From Prochlorococcus sp. AG-418-F16 (GTDB lineage Bacteria; Cyanobacteriota; Cyanobacteriia; PCC-6307; Cyanobiaceae): a stretch of DNA of 64,000 nt. The notes under the pieces were generated by a model that saw nothing but the letters and a program-made list of their open reading frames with translations, had not been told where the DNA came from and made no database searches. Location of the stretch: positions 24,477-88,476 of the forward strand of contig QCLW01000001.1 in assembly GCA_003214235.1 (NCBI GenBank), in the 5' to 3' direction. Of the stretch, positions 33,538 through 41,944 are shown one piece after another; position 1 is the first letter of the stretch; each line of letters opens with the position of its first letter. A program made the translations under genes and the position numbers.

Positions 33538-33924
33538 TGATTGCTTTTGTTCATAATAAATTTTAAATCAGTTTCTTATTTAAGTCACGATAGTCTAGGG
33601 TTTGTGGTCAAAACCGGGACATTAGTGGATCTAATACCCAATAAAATAAGGACCAGTCAACGATTAAACGTTAACTGATCCACATAAGCTATTCAGTTAT
33701 GGTCAGGCTTGAAAACTAGAGTATCTGCAAGGGTATTATTATAGGCTCAAATCATCTCCTCGTTCTTAGTAATTGTCGAGATTTACATGCTGTTTTAAAA
33801 ATTCGAAAATTATAAATTAATACTTATATTTCAAAATCTATCGAAGAAAGATATTTTAATTGGCTTAATATCTAACCAGCTGATTAAAAAAGCAAAAAAG
33901 TGATAAAAAAATCTTATTAAAAAA
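33538..33924. other. Gene-free region upstream of the second pilB
   Basis: No credible gene. It includes the decayed tRNA-Ser 3' half (33705-33765) and, before it, a near-palindrome GTCAACG / CGTTAAC (about 33656-33676), plus the presumed promoter of the second pilB. Average composition is a little less AT-rich than neighbouring spacers. Confidence 0.6.
33705..33765 (+). pseudogene. Decayed 3' half of tRNA-Ser (attachment-site remnant)
   Basis: From CTTGAAAACTA (33708-33718), identical to the anticodon arm core, similarity to tRNA-Ser continues through AGaGTaTCTGCAAGGG and then with many changes through a T-arm-like GGcTCaAATC and CTCCtCG. There is no 5' half. It complements the displaced 5' half at 29196-29238, and the two share exactly the 11-bp core, so the crossover site is likely in the anticodon arm. 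Confidence 0.75.
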
Positions 33925-34200
33925 TTATTGAGTTTTTCTAAAACAAAAATCTCCTATTAATAGGACCTTATTATATTTATTTTTTTCATTACTAATTCTT
34001 AAAAGATAATTTGGAGATATAGAAAAAATAGTCCCAATAGAAACGTTCCCATCGCTGCCGTCTTGTATTATTTTAAAGAAACATTTTCTCCCATTTTCTG
34101 AAATTAATCCAGGCCAAATTGAGCCAATCCCTAGAAAAAATCCTATCAAGAAAAACATAAATGGTTGAAGAATTCTCACTTTAGATTTTCTCCGAGCCAT
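33925..34200 (-). CDS. Small membrane protein, 91 aa
   Basis: A basic N-terminus (MARRKSKVRILQ), one hydrophobic segment (FMFFLIGFFLGIGSIWPGLI) and a soluble C-terminal domain of about 55 residues with two cysteines. The layout suggests a single-pass inner-membrane protein with a small external domain. ATG start. Not recognised; at the right border of the island. Confidence 0.6.
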   Translation of the reverse strand: MARRKSKVRILQPFMFFLIGFFLGIGSIWPGLISENGRKCFFKIIQDGSDGNVSIGTIFSISPNYLLRISNEKNKYNKVLLIGDFCFRKTQ

Positions 34201-34589
34201 AATTGTATATATTAGATTCTTGTTCTATTTTAATTATAAATCAAATTATTTTTCAATTTATCCTAAGTACCTTATTACTCTTAACTTAATGTCGAATGAA
34301 CCATTATTAATACTATTAAACAAGTAACTAAACCTATAGAAATAAAAATTTTTAAAGAATTTAAAATATGATAATTTTTTTTAAAATTTTTAAGCTTTTT
34401 TCAGATTTCTCATTATTCAATTATCAACACCAAACTTTATAAGCTTATTAGTAGAGTTTTAATATTTAAAAATTCAAACCAATATGAAAAAAATAATATC
34501 TACAAATAAAATTAATCTATTTAGGACTAACATCAAAAACATTTATTTTATTTATTTATTGTTATCATTTATTTTTAATATATATTTTT
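34201..34589. other. Extremely AT-rich spacer
   Basis: No convincing gene. Long runs of A and T. A frame from 34484 encodes 37 mostly hydrophobic residues but overlaps the next gene and has no ribosome site. Confidence 0.5.
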
Positions 34590-34790
34590 ATGAGTAAAGG
34601 ATTTGCAACTGATATCTCAGGAACCAAAAAGAGAAAGAAAGTTTCATCTCCTGTTGAGGATCAGGGAAGACTTATTTCATGGTCACCATGGCCACCTGCA
34701 AATTTTAAAACTCGTTATCCTGCCTTTCCTTTCGTTCTTACTTTATTAATTATAGTTGTTGGGCAATGGTATATTTCTCTCCTCAGATAA
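34590..34790 (+). CDS. Small conserved-looking membrane protein, 66 aa
   Basis: A polar basic head (TKKRKKVSSPVEDQ), a tryptophan/proline-rich segment (ISWSPWPPANF) and one C-terminal transmembrane helix (FPFVLTLLIIVVGQWYISLL). The WSPWP segment before a single helix is the style of small thylakoid or envelope proteins in picocyanobacteria. Family not recognised. ATG start. Confidence 0.6.
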   Translation: MSKGFATDISGTKKRKKVSSPVEDQGRLISWSPWPPANFKTRYPAFPFVLTLLIIVVGQWYISLLR

Positions 34791-34839
34791 CTTAAAATGG
34801 TTTTTTGTATTTTAATTTAAGATGAATTTACTTTGAGAA

Positions 34840-35430
34840 TTGATTTTGTTTTTTTCAATTTTATTATTAGCCCATATTCAAGCAGCAGTAATTCCAATAA
34901 TATTAGGAATTAAATCGATTAATAAATTCACGCAAATAAATAAGAGCAAAATGATACCTTTCGGTTTTATTTCTTTAGGACTAGCATCAATTTGTGAAAT
35001 GATAGATCATACACAAACTTCTTGGATTTACGTTGATCATTCCTCTTTATTTAATTGGTTATTTTATTCATTCCTAACCTTAGGCCTAACATTTTTTTCA
35101 ATATCAGTGATGAAAAATAAATTTTTTCTGATAACTAACATTTGTATTTCTTTTTGTTCAATAATCTCATATTTTTTATTTGATAAGCAGATTGCTCTTT
35201 TTTTTCAAGTTATTATAAGTATTTTTCTAATTATAAATTGGCAAAGAATTTTTAAAGATTGGCTTTTAATCCTTTACCCAATATTTGGTATTATTTTCAC
35301 AACTTTCTTTGGAAGTAATCTTTCAATTAGTGGCGATCAATTTTGGCATATTTTAATTGGTCCCTCGGGAACAATTAGCGTTCTTACCTTTTATTTAGTG
35401 TTGAAGAGATCGAAAAAAAAATTTATTTAA
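34840..35430 (+). CDS. Multi-pass membrane protein, 196 aa
   Basis: Six to seven hydrophobic helices with short loops and a basic C-terminus (KRSKKKF). Polar residues inside the membrane part include a His in DHTQTSW and D-Q-F-W-H near the end. The only available starts are non-ATG (TTG 34840) until an internal ATG, and the first helix supports the TTG. The gene precedes the exported protein by 7 bp. Resembles uncharacterised cyanobacterial membrane proteins; no function assigned. Confidence 0.6.
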   Translation: MILFFSILLLAHIQAAVIPIILGIKSINKFTQINKSKMIPFGFISLGLASICEMIDHTQTSWIYVDHSSLFNWLFYSFLTLGLTFFSISVMKNKFFLITNICISFCSIISYFLFDKQIALFFQVIISIFLIINWQRIFKDWLLILYPIFGIIFTTFFGSNLSISGDQFWHILIGPSGTISVLTFYLVLKRSKKKFI

Positions 35431-35437
35431 GATAATT

Positions 35438-35767
35438 ATGAAAATATTTGTATTTACCATTTTTATAGTGTGCTTATTCACAATAATCTCTCCAGTTGAA
35501 ATTTTTGCTGATACGGTACTTGATGTTTATATGAATGATTTTTATTCTAAATCGAATGAAGCTAGCCAGATTCTTAAAGAAATCGAAATTAGTCTAAAAG
35601 AGGGATCAAGAAAAAAAGTATGCTCTAGGCAAAGAGAGGCGGCAAGACTAGGCTTATTAGCTAATAAATCATTAATTAAAGCGTTTAAAATAGAGGGGGT
35701 TAATCCACCAATGGAAGCAATAATGGCAAGTCAACAAAGATGGGAATCTATTCTGAATGAGTGCTAA
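35438..35767 (+). CDS. Exported helical protein, 109 aa
   Basis: Signal peptide (KIFVFTIFIVCLFTIISPVEIFA, cleavage after about residue 24) and a mature part of about 85 residues that is mainly helical, with two cysteines (KVCSRQREAARL and the C-terminal NEC). The motif CSRQREAARLGLLANKSL suggests a compact periplasmic or lumenal helical bundle. Seven bp after the membrane protein gene, hence cotranscribed. Not recognised. Confidence 0.65.
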   Translation: MKIFVFTIFIVCLFTIISPVEIFADTVLDVYMNDFYSKSNEASQILKEIEISLKEGSRKKVCSRQREAARLGLLANKSLIKAFKIEGVNPPMEAIMASQQRWESILNEC

Positions 35768-35794
35768 AGAAAGTCATTAAATCTATAAATCTAT

Positions 35795-36229
35795 TTAAAT
35801 TTGCATTCTTACGGATTTACTAATTAAGGGTATTTCAGGTTCAACGCCATAAATACATTGCGAAATCGAATATATAAAAATACATAGTGTAAATATAAAA
35901 ATAATTGAGCCTAATTCAACTATGGGAAATATTCTCAAGAGATATGAAATTATTATCAAAGCGATATCAATAAGTAATGCCTGGCATGCGTTATATCTAA
36001 CGAAATAGGGAACTTTTGGATTTCTTGCTAATCCAGCAAACAAAATTATAAATAATAAGAAACTACCAAAAGGCAAAGATTTTTCAATTATCGCTATTGG
36101 GAAAGTTAGTAATAATAGTATTTTCAAAAAAGAATACTTATAGAACAAATAGTAACCAAAAGGTATTGCTGCCTTTAATGGCAAAGTATACAAAAATACT
36201 GATGAGAGTCTCTGGGATATCTGATTCAA
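35795..36229 (-). CDS. Tic20-family protein
   Basis: Tic20 is the channel-forming homologue of the plastid inner-envelope import machinery; cyanobacterial members are cytoplasmic-membrane proteins of uncertain role. The 144-aa protein has four transmembrane helices and the family stretches LPFGSFLLFIILFAGLARNP and VPYFVRYNACQALLIDI. Start is TTG at 36229, with no suitable ATG (an upstream ATG is in another frame). Confidence 0.85.
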   Translation of the reverse strand: MNQISQRLSSVFLYTLPLKAAIPFGYYLFYKYSFLKILLLLTFPIAIIEKSLPFGSFLLFIILFAGLARNPKVPYFVRYNACQALLIDIALIIISYLLRIFPIVELGSIIFIFTLCIFIYSISQCIYGVEPEIPLISKSVRMQI

Positions 36230-36362
36230 TATATTGTTGAAGTTTAGTATTCATATTTTAACCTAATTTTTCTGAACTTAATTAAAGACTTAGCCTCTAA
36301 AATATCAACTTTGGCAGATGTTTATTAAATATTAGATAATTGGTTAAGGTTCATAATTCAAA

Positions 36363-36752
36363 ATGCGTATCCTACATACAATGTTGAGAGTTGGAGATTT
36401 AGATAAATCCATTGATTTCTACGTCAATAGATTAGGTATGAATTTATTAAGAAAAAAGGATTACCCTCATGGAAAATTCACTTTGGCATTTGTTGGCTAT
36501 GGTTCAGAAAAAGAAAACACAGTAATTGAATTAACTTATAACTGGGACAAAAAGTCAGAAGACTATGAGCTTGGAGATAAATATGGTCATATAGCTATTG
36601 GAGTAAAAGATATTCATCTTATTTGCCAAGGATTAGAAAATGATGGTTGTAAAGTAACAACCAAGCCTAAAACTATGAAAAACAGTAAGACTGTCTTGGC
36701 TTTTGTTGAGGATCCTGATGGATATAAAATTGAACTAATTGAAAGAGATTAA
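36363..36752 (+). CDS. gloA: Lactoylglutathione lyase (glyoxalase I)
   Basis: Converts the methylglyoxal-glutathione hemithioacetal to lactoylglutathione. The 129-aa protein has the paired beta-alpha-beta-beta-beta modules of the VOC fold. Metal ligands are visible: His in MRILHTMLRV, Glu in NTVIELTYNW, His in YGHIAIGV and Glu in GYKIELIER. Length and motifs match bacterial nickel-type GloA. ATG start. Confidence 0.93.
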   Translation: MRILHTMLRVGDLDKSIDFYVNRLGMNLLRKKDYPHGKFTLAFVGYGSEKENTVIELTYNWDKKSEDYELGDKYGHIAIGVKDIHLICQGLENDGCKVTTKPKTMKNSKTVLAFVEDPDGYKIELIERD

Positions 36753-36965
36753 AAACTCGGAAACTTTTTTGTTTAATAAACAAATAACTGATTTTTTTTT
36801 AAACATTGAATTATCTAATAAATCTTGTGCAATTATCAGAAGAATAAGAATCAATTAACTATAAGAACATATTTTAATGATTTTTTTTAAATATTTTAAT
36901 TGTTAACTAACATTATTTCTATCATTAGAGATCCCAATAAATAAAACTAAATTTAAAATATTATG

Positions 36966-37013
36966 TAATCTATATAAATTCTATATAGATTTTATAGACA
37001 ATCTATATAGATT
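36966..37013. promoter_or_regulatory. Palindromic operator-like repeats upstream of the RHH gene
   Basis: AATCTATATAGATT (37000-37013) is a perfect 14-bp palindrome. Two further copies of CTATATA(GAT), in inverted orientation with an AATT centre, lie at 36968-36990. The repeats end 30 bp before the RHH gene. Ribbon-helix-helix regulators commonly bind tandem palindromes in their own promoter, so autoregulation is likely. Confidence 0.65.
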
Positions 37014-37043
37014 AAACTATTGTAGAGTTATCGCTTAAAGATT

Positions 37044-37541
37044 ATGCCCAGTAATTGGTCAAAAATAAGAGATGAATGGCTTGATAAAACCGCCATTGCG
37101 AAAGATGATGCTAAATGGGCATTAGAAGCTTTAATAAATTCTGAAGAAGAGTTATTTGAAATAGAACAAAAAATCAAGCATAAAGAAGACACTATAAGCC
37201 AAGTAAAATTTTTGAAGAAAAAGGTTAAAGAAAGTATTTCCTCGAAAGAAATTAGTCTCGATGATATTGCATTAAATAATTCAAATTCGAACAAAGTACA
37301 AATCTCAGTACCATCAAATCTTACTTATCTTTTAAAGGTTTGGGCAGCAGCAGAGGGTCGAGATCTATCTAGTGTTGCTTTTCAGTGTTTAGAAACTGGG
37401 ATAAGGGAAATGAAAAGCAAAGGTTCAATACCTTCAGTAGCAGTCAATAGATATGACTCGGCCTGTCAAAAGAGGATTGCATTAGCAGAAGTAAACAATC
37501 TATTGGAGAAATATGAAATAGCTCAGAATGAAATCAAATAA
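37044..37541 (+). CDS. Ribbon-helix-helix (CopG-like) DNA-binding protein
   Basis: A 165-aa protein. The N-terminal 85 residues are charged and probably coiled coil (EALINSEEELFEIEQKI). About residues 90-135 read as an RHH unit: strand VQISVP, helix NLTYLLKVWAAAEG, helix DLSSVAFQCLETGIREM. A short helical tail follows. Tandem palindromes lie just upstream and a GIY-YIG-like gene starts 2 bp after the stop. A transcription regulator or antitoxin-like role is inferred. Confidence 0.65.
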   Translation: MPSNWSKIRDEWLDKTAIAKDDAKWALEALINSEEELFEIEQKIKHKEDTISQVKFLKKKVKESISSKEISLDDIALNNSNSNKVQISVPSNLTYLLKVWAAAEGRDLSSVAFQCLETGIREMKSKGSIPSVAVNRYDSACQKRIALAEVNNLLEKYEIAQNEIK

Positions 37542-37543
37542 TT

Positions 37544-37936
37544 ATGAATAACAGAAAAATCATAAAAGGATACAAAACATTAATATCATCAAGTTTTAAT
37601 GTAGACACTTCTAAAGATAAATTTAAAGATGGAATAATTTATACTCTTTATTCTGATGAATTTAATTCTCTTAAAGTTGGTTTTGCTGAAAATGATAAGG
37701 TTCTAGAAAAAAAATTATCAAGTGAGGCATTAATATTATTGGATAGGAAAAAAGGCAATAAGAAAGATCTATTTTTATTGATAACCACTCTAAATGAACT
37801 TGGCATCAAATATTCAGACAATCTTTATTTCAAATACTCAGGTTCTTTAATGAGACATTTATCTACTTTAGGTTGGCCTGTTGGAAGATCACTTTATAAA
37901 CAAAGAAAAATTAAAAAAGAACTTGTATGTGCATAA
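37544..37936 (+). CDS. GIY-YIG / T5orf172-like protein
   Basis: A 130-aa basic protein. IIYTLYSDEFNSLKVGFAE resembles the opening strands of the GIY-YIG-like T5orf172 fold (Y-x-L-Y, K-V/I-G), and the C-terminal half (LMRHLSTLGWPVGRSLYKQRK) is a pattern I associate with small cyanobacterial and cyanophage proteins. The catalytic Arg and Glu of true GIY-YIG nucleases are not obvious, so activity is doubtful. Cotranscribed with the RHH gene (2-bp gap). Confidence 0.45.
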   Translation: MNNRKIIKGYKTLISSSFNVDTSKDKFKDGIIYTLYSDEFNSLKVGFAENDKVLEKKLSSEALILLDRKKGNKKDLFLLITTLNELGIKYSDNLYFKYSGSLMRHLSTLGWPVGRSLYKQRKIKKELVCA

Positions 37937-37938
37937 AT

Positions 37939-38412
37939 TCAAATATAATCACACTCTAAAGTTTCTCTGGTATCTCTATTTGTGATTGGATTAGTGCCAG
38001 AGGCAGTTTCACAAAATTTCCTAACAATATCTTTTGGCAAAAAAACATTTGTGAAGTCTGCGCCTTGGATTTTTACATTTTCAAACTGTGTACTATAAGC
38101 AAAAGAATCCTCCAAGTTAGTATTTGATAAATCTGTTCCATCTAAAACAGCTGAGTCTAAAGTTACTTCTCTTAAATTGGAATTACTCAAATTAGTATCT
38201 TTCAATTTTGCTCCATAAAGAGTCGCATTTTGGAGCTCACAACCTGATAAATTTGCGTCTTGTAAATCAGTCAAATAGAAAGTTGCTTCTCTTAAATCAG
38301 ACCCAGAGAAATCAGCTCCTACTAGGGATTGTTTACCATAATCCAACGCGGCGAAGCTTCTAGAAGGGAGAGTTAAAACAATTATTAAAAAAGTAAAAAT
38401 TATAAATCTCAT
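37939..38412 (-). CDS. Exported pentapeptide-repeat protein
   Basis: A signal peptide (to about residue 22, RSFAA) precedes about 17 A(D/N)LXX repeats (for example ADFSG, SDLRE, ANLSG, TNLSN). These form a right-handed quadrilateral beta-helix. The C-terminal 30 residues have two cysteines (KFCETASG, LECDYI). It is probably in the periplasm or thylakoid lumen. Pentapeptide proteins are abundant in cyanobacteria, mostly without known function. ATG start. Confidence 0.85.
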   Translation of the reverse strand: MRFIIFTFLIIVLTLPSRSFAALDYGKQSLVGADFSGSDLREATFYLTDLQDANLSGCELQNATLYGAKLKDTNLSNSNLREVTLDSAVLDGTDLSNTNLEDSFAYSTQFENVKIQGADFTNVFLPKDIVRKFCETASGTNPITNRDTRETLECDYI

Positions 38413-38519
38413 TTTTTTGAGTAGTATTTCAATAAATTCTAACTTCTTTAGCTGAAATCTAAAAATTAATTATTTACTGAATGCTATATTTATTGAAATA
38501 ATAAATCACAAACTAGGTT

Positions 38520-40160
38520 TTGGATATAAGTCCTTATGATGCAATTGTTGTTGGTTCTGGGGCTACAGGAGGAATAGCAGCACTTACATTGGCAGAAAAG
38601 GGGATAAAAGTTTTAGTAATAGAAGCAGGGCCTCAATTAAAAAGGCATGAAGCTAGTAATCATGAGCCAAAAAGTACATTTAAAAGATTATCAGGAGTTT
38701 TAACAAAAAAACATGCCAATCAATGCCAACATCCTGGTTATTGGAAAAATAATCCTGATTTATATTCAAATGAATTGAAGCATCCTTATGACTTCCCCAA
38801 GAAAAAGCCCTTCCTTTGGACTCAAGGTAATCAATATGGGGGCAGATCATTAACGTGGGGAGGAATAACATTAAGACTTTCCACAGAAGATTTTCATCCA
38901 GCTAAAAAAGACGGATTCGGAGTAAACTGGCCTATTTCATACGATGAACTATCCCCACACTATGATTTCATTGAAAGTTTCTGTGGAATCTATGGACAAA
39001 AAGATGATATTAAGGAAGTCCCAAACGGTAAATATATTAGTGAAATCCCTCTTACAGAAAACGAAAATATTTTTGGCAGCAAAGTTAAATCAAAATTAAA
39101 TTATCCATTTATCCAATCAAGAGGATTTGACCGTAATTCATCAGTTAATGATAAAAATTGGCCCAAGTCCTCTAGTTTAGGAAGCACTTTAAAAAAAGCT
39201 TTAGATACTGGGAATGTACAAATAATCTCAAATCACCTAGTGGAATCTTTTGAAATTAACAAGATAACACAGCTTGCATCAAAACTAACGATCGTAAACC
39301 TAGAAAATGGATGCAAAAAAGAATTAAATTGTGATTTAATCCTTCTTTGCGCATCAACAATTTCAACTCTCAGAATACTACTAAACTCAGAATATAAATC
39401 AAATTCCTCAGGTTTTAAAGATAATTCTGGGAAATTAGGTAAATACCTCATGGACCATATATCTATCTGTAGATTTTTTTCAGTCCCAAAAATAAAAAAT
39501 TCAGAAAAACCATTAGATAATCCTCCCTATCTTTCTGGAGCGGGCAGCTTCTTTATTCCATTTGGTTCAAATTTACCAAAAATTGACGACATAAGTTTCA
39601 ATAGAGGTTATGGAATCTGGGGGGCAATTGATAGATTAGGGATACCTAAATTTTTGCAAAAAGAAACAAACAAATCAATTGGCTTTCTTATCGCCCATGG
39701 TGAAGTCCTTCCTAGAGAGAAAAACTCAGTTTCTCTCTCAAGAAAAACAGATGAATGGGGTATCCCAATTCCCTACATTGAATTCGAATGGAGCGAAAAT
39801 GAGTTAAATATGGCAAAGCATATGGAAAAGACAATACAAAAATCTATAGAAGCTGCAAATGGAGAAATAAAAAATATTGATGAATTAATTAATATCCCAT
39901 TAGGTAGTTTACTTACAAAAAACTTAATCGCACTTTCAGATGGTCCCCCTCCCCCAGGATATTACATACATGAAGTAGGAGGCGCACCAATGGGAACTAA
40001 TGAAGAAAATAGCGTAGTTGATAAATTTAATAGAATATGGAGATGCAAGAATGTACTTGTACTAGATGGAGCCTGCTGGCCAACTTCATCTTGGCAAAGC
40101 CCAACACTTACAATGATGGCCTTGTGTAGGAGAGCCTGCCTAAATATTAAAAAGATTTAG
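38520..40160 (+). CDS. GMC-family FAD oxidoreductase
   Basis: A 546-aa flavoprotein. The N-terminal FAD motif is VVGSGATGGIAALTLAEKG with IEAG (about residues 11-36), then the GMC signature region (GGRSLTWGGITLR, about 112-124) and the C-terminal NVLVLDGACWPTSSWQSPTLTMMAL, in which GMC enzymes have a catalytic His/Asn pair. Here that pair is not obvious, so activity may differ. Start is TTG. Substrate unknown; alcohol or sugar oxidation is usual for the family. Its 3' end overlaps the DUF2811 gene. Confidence 0.82.
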   Translation: MDISPYDAIVVGSGATGGIAALTLAEKGIKVLVIEAGPQLKRHEASNHEPKSTFKRLSGVLTKKHANQCQHPGYWKNNPDLYSNELKHPYDFPKKKPFLWTQGNQYGGRSLTWGGITLRLSTEDFHPAKKDGFGVNWPISYDELSPHYDFIESFCGIYGQKDDIKEVPNGKYISEIPLTENENIFGSKVKSKLNYPFIQSRGFDRNSSVNDKNWPKSSSLGSTLKKALDTGNVQIISNHLVESFEINKITQLASKLTIVNLENGCKKELNCDLILLCASTISTLRILLNSEYKSNSSGFKDNSGKLGKYLMDHISICRFFSVPKIKNSEKPLDNPPYLSGAGSFFIPFGSNLPKIDDISFNRGYGIWGAIDRLGIPKFLQKETNKSIGFLIAHGEVLPREKNSVSLSRKTDEWGIPIPYIEFEWSENELNMAKHMEKTIQKSIEAANGEIKNIDELINIPLGSLLTKNLIALSDGPPPPGYYIHEVGGAPMGTNEENSVVDKFNRIWRCKNVLVLDGACWPTSSWQSPTLTMMALCRRACLNIKKI

Positions 40161-40404
40161 AAGGAGTAAATAGTTGATTTAAATAAATCTCTGAGACAGA
40201 ATTATCAGTACATCCGTTTTGAACCAGAAAAGTAGCTAATGCTGAATTTATAAGCTTATATTGATCCCAAGTAGGGTTACTTAATACGAAATCTTTCATA
40301 GTGTTATAGAGACTTTCTGAAAGCTCTGTTTCTAAAGAGACTTTTTTTGAAGAGCATTCCTTGTTATTCACGTCGGATAAATTTGTTTGGCTGATTTGAT
40401 CCAT
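40147..40404 (-). CDS. DUF2811-family protein, 85 aa
   Basis: A soluble protein with the family core VSLETELSESLYNTMKDFV followed by NPTWDQYKLINSALATFLVQNG, typical of DUF2811, a cyanobacterial family of unknown function. A variable 20-residue acidic head and a short tail frame it. ATG start. Convergent with the GMC gene, overlapping by 14 bp. Confidence 0.8.
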   Translation of the reverse strand: MDQISQTNLSDVNNKECSSKKVSLETELSESLYNTMKDFVLSNPTWDQYKLINSALATFLVQNGCTDNSVSEIYLNQLFTPSKSF

Positions 40405-40754
40405 AAACTTATTTTTCTACACAACTATGATTGTGTTTTTTTTTATAAATGTCAAAAAAAATTTCCCAGATAACTTTTGAAATTATCATATGAGACTCAT
40501 GTTATAAATTAATTTTTTAAAAATATACTTTTTAAATAAAGAAATTGGTAAAAGAAAAAAAAAAAGTCAACAATAATGTTGAAGTCCTGTTTTATTTGAA
40601 AAATACTGGCATTTCTAATCCAATGTGGATTTGGACGTGGAAAACGGTCTGTATTTTGTGGAAAATACACCTCAAAATACTTTCAAGATTTTATATTAAG
40701 AATACTTATATATATTGAGTCTATTAAGACTTAGTCGAGAAAGAGACAGGTGAT
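40405..40754. other. Intergenic region with small inverted repeats
   Basis: No supported gene. A GTATTTT / AAAATAC hairpin lies at about 40650-40670, in a locally GC-richer patch (40605-40670). A 31-codon frame from 40623 is rich in Trp but has no ribosome site. The patch could be an untranslated RNA. Confidence 0.45.
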
Positions 40755-41897
40755 TCAGTTATTTTCAATGGATTTTCTTAAGATTTGATCTTCATTAGGC
40801 AAGCGAAGCGTGACAGGTCCTAAAGGGTGTTTTGAATTTGGATAAATACTATGGTGGTGATGTTTATGTTGATGATCCTCCACATGTTCATGTTCCAAGT
40901 ATCCACCTTCTGGTAAATTTGATTTTTCTTGGTTATGAGTTAGGGTTTGATTTTGTATCTCACAAGCACCATTACATTCAGGATCACATAAATCACAGCT
41001 GATACCCAAACCCTCTACATGGTCATGATGACTTTCTTGTACCATTCCAACTTCTTTTTCAAAGCCAAATAAATTGGATCGATATTTACAAGTGGAGCAA
41101 TTCATAAAATTCTTATCCTCGTTATTAAGAATCTCTTCAATCCTTTCTACAAAAGTGTCGACAACATAAGACTGTGATGAAAGATATTTTGCATGTATAA
41201 ATGAAATATGTGGATTATTAATCTCAACTAAATCACTTTGCCTTTTTATTCTTGTGACAAGCACACCTGAGAAAAGGAAATAAGGGAAGATAATTATATT
41301 TTTATAACCAAGTCTCACAACATTTTTCAAGCCAGGTTCAACAAGAGGGAAAGTTACTCCAGAAAAAAGTGTTTCCCCCCACCCTAGACCAATACCCTCT
41401 ACGATCATTCTCGTAATTTTTGAAACATTGGAATTCGCATCTGGGTCAGAAGAGCCTCTACCAACAACAACTAATAATGATTCTTCAGGTTTGAGAGTAT
41501 TATTTTGTTTAAATACATCTTTTACTCTTTCACAAGCTGCACTAATCATTAAATTATTAATACCTAATTCTCTTCCATAAATTATTTCAATACCTGTTTT
41601 ACTTGAATAATTCATAAGCAAGCTAGGTATATCATTTTTCACATGGCCAGCAGCGAAAAGCATTGCGGGTATTGCAATTACTTTTTTTATAGAATGATCT
41701 TTTAACTTGTCTAGAGCATCAATAAGTGAAGGTTTGGCAAATTCCAAGAAACCATATTCAACTAAAATGTTTGGATATCTTTTTTGGATGAGTTTAGTTA
41801 GTTCTTGAAATTCATCAATGGCTAGTTTATTTCTACTCCCATGTCCACAGATAAGAATCGCGACTTGATTATCTAACTTCGAATCTAAATTATCCAA
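40755..41897 (-). CDS. cbiX: Sirohydrochlorin cobaltochelatase with His-rich tail
   Basis: Inserts cobalt into sirohydrochlorin in B12 synthesis. Two CbiX repeats (AILICGHGSRNK at the start; SLLVVVGRGSSDPDAN near residue 140), each with the metal-binding His or its counterpart, form the long type. The C-terminal 100 residues carry cysteine clusters (CSTCK; CDLCDPECNGAC) and a His-rich end (EHEHVEDHQHKHHHH). The frame extends upstream to 41978, but the TTG at 41897, just after a TATAAG box, fits the domain start and avoids overlap with the divergent gene. B12 made here would feed NrdJ. Confidence 0.87.
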   Translation of the reverse strand: MDNLDSKLDNQVAILICGHGSRNKLAIDEFQELTKLIQKRYPNILVEYGFLEFAKPSLIDALDKLKDHSIKKVIAIPAMLFAAGHVKNDIPSLLMNYSSKTGIEIIYGRELGINNLMISAACERVKDVFKQNNTLKPEESLLVVVGRGSSDPDANSNVSKITRMIVEGIGLGWGETLFSGVTFPLVEPGLKNVVRLGYKNIIIFPYFLFSGVLVTRIKRQSDLVEINNPHISFIHAKYLSSQSYVVDTFVERIEEILNNEDKNFMNCSTCKYRSNLFGFEKEVGMVQESHHDHVEGLGISCDLCDPECNGACEIQNQTLTHNQEKSNLPEGGYLEHEHVEDHQHKHHHHSIYPNSKHPLGPVTLRLPNEDQILRKSIENN

Positions 41898-41944
41898 AAT
41901 TAAGTTATTACTTATACCATAATAGTAAAGAACAATATTTTGTA

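Noticed and set aside
29157..33765. Search for an integrase, transposase or replication gene in the island
   Set aside because: None was found among the frames; the integration model rests on tRNA fragments only.
34484..34597. 37-codon hydrophobic frame before the 66-aa gene
   Set aside because: Overlaps that gene's start, no ribosome site, and composition is explained by AT-rich DNA.
40623..40718. Trp-rich 31-codon frame
   Set aside because: No ribosome site; the TGG codons come from a repetitive GTGGA-type patch.
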